A DNA stretch of 11,238 nucleotides, from contig JAIEMR010000029.1 of the NCBI GenBank assembly GCA_019751935.1, positions 1 to 11,238 on the forward strand. Direction: 5' to 3'. The notes beneath the pieces are model-generated. The model ran no database searches. It saw only the letters and a list, made by a program, of their open reading frames with translations, and was not told the DNA's origin. The DNA is from Alphaproteobacteria bacterium (GTDB lineage Bacteria; Pseudomonadota; Alphaproteobacteria; Paracaedibacterales; CAIULA01). Of the stretch, positions 7,091 to 11,238 are shown piece after piece. Within the stretch, counting starts at the first letter, position 1. The number at the start of each line of letters is the position of its first letter. The translations under genes were made by a program, and so were the position numbers.

Positions 7091-7924
7091 ATGAATCCAG
7101 AACTTTTCGAGCAACGAAAAGAAGCGCTGCGTTATAATCAAGAGCGGAATTGTTTGCTGAGTTCTCTCTGTGGGCCGTTAAAAACCTATCTAGATATAGA
7201 TTTGTTCGTACATGCAATTTTTCATTTAAATTCCCAAGGTGAGGCTACAGGTTACCATGTTTTGGGAACCAATGTTGAGTACGTTGGTGTCTGTTTATTT
7301 CGGTTTAACGATAATGGCAAAAGTTACACGCAGGCCATTAAAGAAACACCTCTTAATTCATATTCTTATTTTCTATGGCCAAATGGAGATAATTGCCCTC
7401 TCATCCAAGTGCTTTGCCATGAATTCTTTATTTTGAAAGGAATTGCTATCTATAAAAGGTGTAAGGACTATATTGAGGGATGGGGTTTTGGTAGTAAAAA
7501 TTCAAATGGAATCCCAAATATTGTCACCCAAACTTCTGTTTCACCGTTTCATGATTTTATCAACTATTTTGAAAACCAACAAACTGTGAATCAATTTTCA
7601 AGCCCTATTGTAAATTACCCTGAGTCGTTTGATATGTCATATATTCAACCGAATACAGAACAAATGAAAGATTTTAAGAACTCTATTTTTAGAAATAAAT
7701 TTGCTCTTGATATAGGTCACAAATCTATTGTTCTTACAAAGCGAGAGTGGGAGTGTCTTTCTGAGATAGCTCAAGGAAAAACTTATAAAGGAGTAGCAAG
7801 CTCATTATCTCTTTCTCCTAGAACTGTGGAGGCTTATTTGAATCAAATCAGAGAGAAAACAGGAATTTCCCATAAATCTAAACTCATTGATCGTTTTTTG
7901 GCAAATAATCAGTTTGTTTTATGA
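7091..7924 (+). CDS. LuxR-family (GerE-type HTH) transcriptional regulator, paralogue 1
   Basis: A 277-residue predicted DNA-binding regulator. The C-terminal domain (about residues 213-273) is a clear LuxR/GerE helix-turn-helix: LTKREWECLSEIAQGKTYKG, then SLSPRTVEAYLNQI. E219, L223 and G229 match the conserved positions E178, L182 and G188 of TraR. The N-terminal 200 residues form a sensor-like domain that I cannot assign; it lacks the W/Y/DP/W autoinducer signature seen in the neighbouring LuxR. A block KETPLNSYSYFLWPNG (about 84-99) is nearly identical in paralogue 2 and may form part of a ligand site. A TTG at 7082 is in frame, but ATG at 7091 is preferred because it aligns with the second paralogue's start (MNPELFEQRKEAL versus MSPELLEQRKGAL). 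No strong Shine-Dalgarno is present. Its stop lies 9 bp from that of the convergent LuxR gene. Confidence 0.88.
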   Translation: MNPELFEQRKEALRYNQERNCLLSSLCGPLKTYLDIDLFVHAIFHLNSQGEATGYHVLGTNVEYVGVCLFRFNDNGKSYTQAIKETPLNSYSYFLWPNGDNCPLIQVLCHEFFILKGIAIYKRCKDYIEGWGFGSKNSNGIPNIVTQTSVSPFHDFINYFENQQTVNQFSSPIVNYPESFDMSYIQPNTEQMKDFKNSIFRNKFALDIGHKSIVLTKREWECLSEIAQGKTYKGVASSLSLSPRTVEAYLNQIREKTGISHKSKLIDRFLANNQFVL

Positions 7925-7933
7925 ATACAGGCT

Positions 7934-8641
7934 CTAAAGGTGTCTAGTTGCAAAGCCGAATTTAAACATTGCATGATCAATCGAGGTTGTATTGAGTTTT
8001 TTTCTAATATTTCTTGTATGGAAAACTATCGTGTCTTCAGAAATCTGAAGCTTATCTGCGATTACTTTGTACGGAAAGCCCTCAGATCTTATCTTTAGAA
8101 TTTCATGCTCTCTTGGTGTTAGTTTTGAAATTAGATCTTTAGACTCTAAAGAAACCTTTTTTTCGAAGTAAATATTGGTAGCAATCTTCAGTATACTTAA
8201 TAATTCAGGATGGATTGTTTTCTGATCAGGAATTACAAAAACTGTCTGATATCCATTTTCTATATCAAAAAGAATTGTCATCCCTTTTCCAACATTAAAA
8301 TCACAGGCTTCATTAAACATTTTGCGCTGAATTGGTAAGAGTATGTTGTTCTTTTTTCCTAAGTCCCAAGTAAATGGAGGCCTTATTTTTCCATATTCTT
8401 TTAGGCGTGGGTCATGTAGATGGTATTGATTTTGTGAGTAATGAATTAGCCAATTGTTTGGATAGCTATCTGAAACCAGTTCAAACCCTAATTTTCGATC
8501 TTTAGAATAATGACAAGACCCTAAAAAGAATCGGTCTAAGGAATAGTATCGACATATCTCGGTAAAAGCCTCTTTGGCTCCTAAAAGTAGGTCTTCTTCA
8601 TGGATACGACAAAGCAAGGATCCTATTTTTTTAGTGTTCAT
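7934..8641 (-). CDS. LuxR-type quorum-sensing regulator with intact autoinducer-binding domain
   Basis: A 235-residue LuxR-type regulator of typical length. The N-terminal autoinducer-binding domain (about residues 20-160) keeps all six positions invariant in acyl-homoserine-lactone receptors. W64, Y68, D77, P78, W92 and G120 correspond to TraR W57, Y61, D70, P71, W85 and G113, a constant offset of 7. The C-terminal GerE HTH (about 172-230) has TPREHEIL and TIVFHTRNIRKKL, with E178, L182 and G188 exactly at the TraR numbers. It should bind a lactone or similar small ligand and control target promoters. No luxI-type synthase is in this window, so it may be a solo receptor. It lies between two LuxR-family paralogues, convergent with the first and divergent from the second. 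There is no obvious Shine-Dalgarno before the ATG at 8641, but the upstream promoter is good. Confidence 0.93.
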   Translation of the reverse strand: MNTKKIGSLLCRIHEEDLLLGAKEAFTEICRYYSLDRFFLGSCHYSKDRKLGFELVSDSYPNNWLIHYSQNQYHLHDPRLKEYGKIRPPFTWDLGKKNNILLPIQRKMFNEACDFNVGKGMTILFDIENGYQTVFVIPDQKTIHPELLSILKIATNIYFEKKVSLESKDLISKLTPREHEILKIRSEGFPYKVIADKLQISEDTIVFHTRNIRKKLNTTSIDHAMFKFGFATRHL

Positions 8642-8677
8642 AGGGGTTTCGTGTATATTTCTTTACAACGACTAGAC

Positions 8678-8705
8678 TTTATATGAGTTAACGAGTTAAG
8701 GTCAA
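8678..8705 (-). promoter_or_regulatory. Sigma-70 promoter of the luxR-type gene
   Basis: On the minus strand, TTGACC (8705-8700) and TATAAA (8683-8678) are separated by 16 bp; each differs from consensus at one position. Transcription would start near 8671, about 30 bp before the ATG. Two tandem copies of GAGTTAA (8685-8691 and 8693-8699, plus strand) fill the spacer and are placed where a bound regulator would affect polymerase. Confidence 0.7.
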
Positions 8706-8840
8706 GTTGGAACAATTGTAGAGATTAAATTGATGCATTTTCGGACTGAATTTTTATCACTTTTTTTGATATGTCTTAACTTGAAAAGTTTAGAGTACTA
8801 AGAGTACAAGGTGGTGATACGTAACTTGTTATTGAGTTAA
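8685..8840. promoter_or_regulatory. Cluster of RAGTT half-sites in the divergent control region
   Basis: The pentamer RAGTT or its complement AACTY occurs seven times in 156 bp. On the plus strand: GAGTT at 8685, 8693 and 8834, AAGTT at 8704 and 8786. On the minus strand: AACTT at 8778-8782 and 8823-8827. My rough expectation for this composition over both strands is about one. Three dyads result or nearly result: GAGTTAAC-GAGTTAA in tandem, AACTTgaaAAGTT (8778-8790), and TAACT-N8-AGTTA (8822-8839), an 18-bp element of lux-box size. Operator function is inferred only. Confidence 0.35.
8781..8810 (+). promoter_or_regulatory. Candidate promoter of the second LuxR-family paralogue
   Basis: TTGAAA (8781-8786), an 18-bp spacer and TACAAG (8805-8810), followed by GTG. 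The -10 is a poor match to consensus, but sequence and distance to the start codon parallel the element before paralogue 1. Adjacent direct repeats AGAGTAC (8792-8798 and 8801-8807) lie in and beside it. Confidence 0.4.
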
Positions 8841-8845
8841 TAAAA

Positions 8846-9692
8846 ATGAGTCCAGAGCTTTTAGAGCAAAGAAAAGGTGCGCTTCAATATAATGAACAAA
8901 AAAAATCACATATTAGCTTTTTTTTGTGAACCTTTAAAAACCTATCTCGATATAGATTGGTTTTGTCGGGGCGTTGTTCCTCTTAATTCTCAAGGGCAAG
9001 CTATTGGTTATTACCCTTTAGCGCTGGATATAGAGTTCTTAAATGCTTACATGCATGGATTCGACGACGGTGTGACGGGTAAGCCTTTCTTAAATGCTAT
9101 CAAAGAAACCTCTTTGAACTCATATTCATATTTTTTGTGGCCTAATGGAAGCGATTGCTTATTGGTTCAAAATTGTCTTCAAAAAATTGGTTTGGTAAGG
9201 GGTTTGACTATTTATAAGAGATATAAAGATCGTATAGAGACATGGTGGTTTGCTAGTAAAAATGAACTTAGTATTCCCAATTCGATCACTAAATCTTCTG
9301 TTGCTCCTTTTCAAGAGTTTATCCGATATTTTGATCAAAAGCAGGAATCAAATAATCTTTTATGCTTAAGTCCATTTGTAAAATACTCTGTTAGTGTCGA
9401 TATGTCCCATAACCGTTCTAACTTCGAGAAAGCAGAAGATTTCATAGCTTATATTAATTCTAATAGATTTATTATGAATATAGAGGGAAAATCCGTTCTT
9501 TTATCAAAACGGGAATGGGAATGTCTTTCTGAGATGGCTCAAGGAAAAACCTATAAAGGTGTGGCAAATTCATTATCTCTTTCTCCTAGAACTGTGGAGC
9601 ATTATTTGAATCAAATAAGAGCAAAGACAGGGGTTTCTTATAAATCTAAGCTTATTGACCATTTTTTAGCGAATAATCAAACCCATTTCTAA
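8846..9692 (+). pseudogene. LuxR-family regulator, paralogue 2, with a +1 base frameshift in an A8 tract
   Basis: This paralogue of the 7091-7924 gene is interrupted near its N-terminus. Translation from the conserved ATG at 8846 gives MSPELLEQRKGALQYNEQ, matching paralogue 1, but ends at TGA 8927-8929 after 27 codons. The homologous frame continues intact from 8898 to 9692. Removing one A from the eight at 8898-8905 restores one 281-residue frame with no gap against paralogue 1 (YNEQKNHILAFFCEPLK versus YNQERNCLLSSLCGPLK). The rest is well preserved, including KETSLNSYSYFLWPNG and a complete LuxR HTH (LSKREWECLSEMAQG, SPRTVEHYLNQI). If the frameshift is real, ATG 8892 could still start a 266-residue protein lacking only the first 15-20 residues. 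Alternatives are a homopolymer sequencing error or polymerase slippage on A8 restoring some transcripts. The long intact remainder argues against an old pseudogene. Confidence 0.75.
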
Positions 9693-9709
9693 CAATTGTT
9701 TAATAAACA
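9691..9709. repeat. Overlapping palindromes after the second LuxR-family paralogue
   Basis: AACAATTGTT (9691-9700) is a perfect palindrome starting in the stop codon, overlapped by TGTTTA-A-TAAACA (9697-9709). Both lie in the 98-bp gap between convergent genes. Stems are short and AT-only or nearly so, with no clear T-tract, so termination is possible but weakly supported. The remainder of the gap, to 9790, shows nothing recognisable. Confidence 0.3.
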
Positions 9710-9790
9710 TATCGTTGCACAGGATATAGACTTTGAAACTGAAAAATTTCTAAGTTATTGGCTGAGTTTCGGTTTTGTGCGTTGCAATAT

Positions 9791-10267
9791 TTAAGTGTTA
9801 TTCGTATCCATCCTCTTCAACGTATCAAGGACGCCTTGTAAAATAAAGCTGGCCGCCATTTTATCGACGACTTCTTTTTGACGTTTGCGCGATAGATCGG
9901 CTGTAATCATCGTTCGGGTTACAGCTGCTGTTGAAAGGCGTTCATCCCATAGAAAAATTGGGATTTGATAAAATTCGTAAAATTTTCCCGCAAAAGTTTT
10001 GACCTTTTGACTTTGGGGGCCCTCAGAACCATTCATATTTATTGGATAGCCGAAAATAAGTGCGGCGACTTTATGTTCTTCGATAATACCTTTTAATTCG
10101 TTAAAGGCTTTCTCTTGGCTTTGACGGTTTAGAGTTTTATAGGGCGTTGCTATTGTTAAGCTTAAATCTGACAAACTAAGCCCAATAGTTTTATCACCTA
10201 GATCAACACCCATAAGACGTTTTTTGGTGTTTTTATAAAGGGCCAAATCAGTTAAGGTACAAAACAT
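9791..10267 (-). CDS. ruvX: Putative pre-16S rRNA nuclease / Holliday junction resolvase-like RuvX (YqgF)
   Basis: A 158-residue cytoplasmic protein of the YqgF/RuvX family, RNase H fold, implicated in maturing the 5' end of 16S rRNA and historically called a Holliday junction resolvase. From ATG at 10267 the family signatures appear in order: MGVDLGDKTIGLSLSD (about 19-34, acidic D22), FGYPINMNGSEGPQ (about 72-85), WDERLST (about 107-113, E109) and VVDKMAASFILQ (about 133-144, D135). These acidic residues form the metal site. The length is slightly above the usual 135-150, owing to an N-terminal extension of about 15 residues. A GTG two codons upstream (10273) is also possible; Shine-Dalgarno signals are poor at both. 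It is divergent from hflX, 34 bp between the start codons, and convergent with the second LuxR-family gene. Confidence 0.93.
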   Translation of the reverse strand: MFCTLTDLALYKNTKKRLMGVDLGDKTIGLSLSDLSLTIATPYKTLNRQSQEKAFNELKGIIEEHKVAALIFGYPINMNGSEGPQSQKVKTFAGKFYEFYQIPIFLWDERLSTAAVTRTMITADLSRKRQKEVVDKMAASFILQGVLDTLKRMDTNNT

Positions 10268-10301
10268 AAACACATTTTCTTTTGATCGCGATTTTTTATG
10301 T

Positions 10302-11238
10302 ATGACACAAAATCACCAGACAGTAAATCAAGTGACAGTCGAACAATCAAATCACAACGTTAAAGATAGGATTACCGCCGGCATTGTGCACGTGCATGTG
10401 CGAAGGCCTAATGTTGACCCAAATCAACCAGAACGCAGCCTTGATGCTGCCTTAGAAGAAGCTGTCGGTCTTGCTGAAGCCATCAGCCTTAATGTGGTTC
10501 ATAAACAAATTGTCAGATTAAACAAAATGTCCCCTTCCACCTTGATGGGCAAGGGGAATGTAGACAGTATTGGCTCTGCAATTGCGGCCTTTAGTATAAA
10601 ATTGATGATTGTCGATTCAACTTTATCACCGATTCAACAACGCAATCTTGAAAAGGTTTGGAAATGTAAGGTCATTGATCGAACCGGCCTTATTCTTGAG
10701 ATCTTTGGCGAAAGGGCAAGAACGGCTGAGGGCAGTTTACAGGTCGAATTAGCGGCCCTTAAACATCAACGAAGTAGGCTTGTGCGGTCATGGACTCACC
10801 TTGAGCGGCAGCGCGGCGGGTTTGGTTTTACTGGCGGGCCCGGGGAACGGCAGATTGAACTTGATCGCCGTATGATTGACAATCGGATTTTAAAAATTGA
10901 AAAAGAGCTGAATCAAACAATTAAGATGCGCAGCCTTCACCGCAAAGCGCGTCAGCGAAACGCGACACCTGTAGTGGCGCTGGTTGGTTATACCAATGCT
11001 GGGAAATCAACGCTGTTTAACAAACTGACAGAATCGAATGTGTTCGCTAAGGATCTGTTATTTGCAACCCTTGATCCAACCATGCGGGTATGTAAGCTTC
11101 CTGGCGGTAGAGAGGTTATTTTTTCAGATACAGTTGGGTTTATTAAACATTTACCTCATGCCTTGGTCGAAGCGTTTGGTGCAACCTTAGAAGAGGCTGT
11201 TCAAGCAGATTTGCTGTTGCATATAGTCGACACTGCAA
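10302..11238 (+). CDS. hflX: GTPase HflX, 5' part (runs off the window)
   Basis: The first 312 codons of HflX, a ribosome-associated GTPase that splits or rescues stalled ribosomes, usually about 400-450 residues in full. The HflX N-terminal domain is present, with RSLDAALEEAVGLAEAI (about 46-62), a coiled region (about 150-166) and the family hallmark RGGFGFTGGPGERQIELDRR (about 170-190). The G domain begins with the P-loop GYTNAGKST (229-237), then FATLDPTMR as G2/switch I, and DTVGFI (276-281) as G3. The window ends in LLHIVDTA. ATG 10302 is chosen because ATG 10298 reads into a stop after 21 codons and no other upstream start is in frame. There is no Shine-Dalgarno. G+C content appears higher than in the regulator and exported-protein genes, as expected of a conserved gene. 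Confidence 0.96.
   Translation, partial: MTQNHQTVNQVTVEQSNHNVKDRITAGIVHVHVRRPNVDPNQPERSLDAALEEAVGLAEAISLNVVHKQIVRLNKMSPSTLMGKGNVDSIGSAIAAFSIKLMIVDSTLSPIQQRNLEKVWKCKVIDRTGLILEIFGERARTAEGSLQVELAALKHQRSRLVRSWTHLERQRGGFGFTGGPGERQIELDRRMIDNRILKIEKELNQTIKMRSLHRKARQRNATPVVALVGYTNAGKSTLFNKLTESNVFAKDLLFATLDPTMRVCKLPGGREVIFSDTVGFIKHLPHALVEAFGATLEEAVQADLLLHIVDTA

Noticed and set aside
8898..8925. Programmed -1 ribosomal frameshift at the A8 or T8 tract
   Set aside because: The conserved frame requires loss of one base (+1), not -1, and there is no evident downstream stem-loop. Slippage, error or mutation fits better.
10298..10363. ATG at 10298 as the hflX start or a small gene
   Set aside because: It is in a different frame from hflX and stops after 21 codons with no recognisable peptide.
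1..11238. CRISPR arrays, insertion sequences, rRNA or riboswitches
   Set aside because: No regularly spaced repeats, transposase motifs, terminal inverted repeats, rRNA segments or known aptamer cores were seen.

Overview
This is an AT-rich bacterial segment (roughly 60% or more A+T by eye) that is densely packed, with several convergent gene pairs only 8-9 bp apart. It resembles a host-associated, Gram-negative alphaproteobacterium. An amoeba or protist symbiont of the Holosporales/Paracaedibacter type is my best guess, but this is inference: no rRNA or other strong taxonomic marker is present. Arguments for it are the RND efflux pair (a Gram-negative trait), two small exported proteins (one with an HExxH protease motif, one Sel1-like), and three LuxR-type regulators in 2.6 kb.

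Layout. (1) 144-4231, plus strand: a two-gene RND efflux operon, membrane fusion protein then HAE-1 type permease, overlapping by 4 bp; no outer-membrane channel gene is present. (2) 4240-6743, minus strand: an APH-type phosphotransferase, an exported Sel1-like repeat protein and an exported putative zinc metalloprotease resembling family M91, read in that order. (3) 6842-6976, plus strand: tRNA-Phe(GAA) with a good sigma-70 promoter. (4) 7028-9692: a regulator cluster. Two paralogous LuxR-family regulators on the plus strand flank a minus-strand, canonical autoinducer-binding LuxR that keeps all nine family-diagnostic positions. No luxI-type synthase is in the window. The second paralogue carries a one-base frameshift in an A8 tract near its N-terminus. 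(5) 9791-11238: ruvX/yqgF on the minus strand, divergent from the 5' part of hflX, which runs off the window end.

How they may work together. The RND genes form one export machine that would need an outer-membrane channel from elsewhere. The two signal-peptide proteins may act in the periplasm or outside the cell. The three LuxR-type genes look like a local sensory module: the canonical LuxR and the second paralogue are divergent and share a 204-bp control region rich in a recurring RAGTT half-site, and the two paralogues keep a matching promoter and leader layout. RuvX and HflX are housekeeping proteins.

The observations most worth checking are the poly(A) frameshift in the second paralogue (pseudogene, base-calling error, or rescue by transcriptional slippage), the fully conserved autoinducer pocket in a LuxR with no nearby synthase, and the M91-like exported protease.
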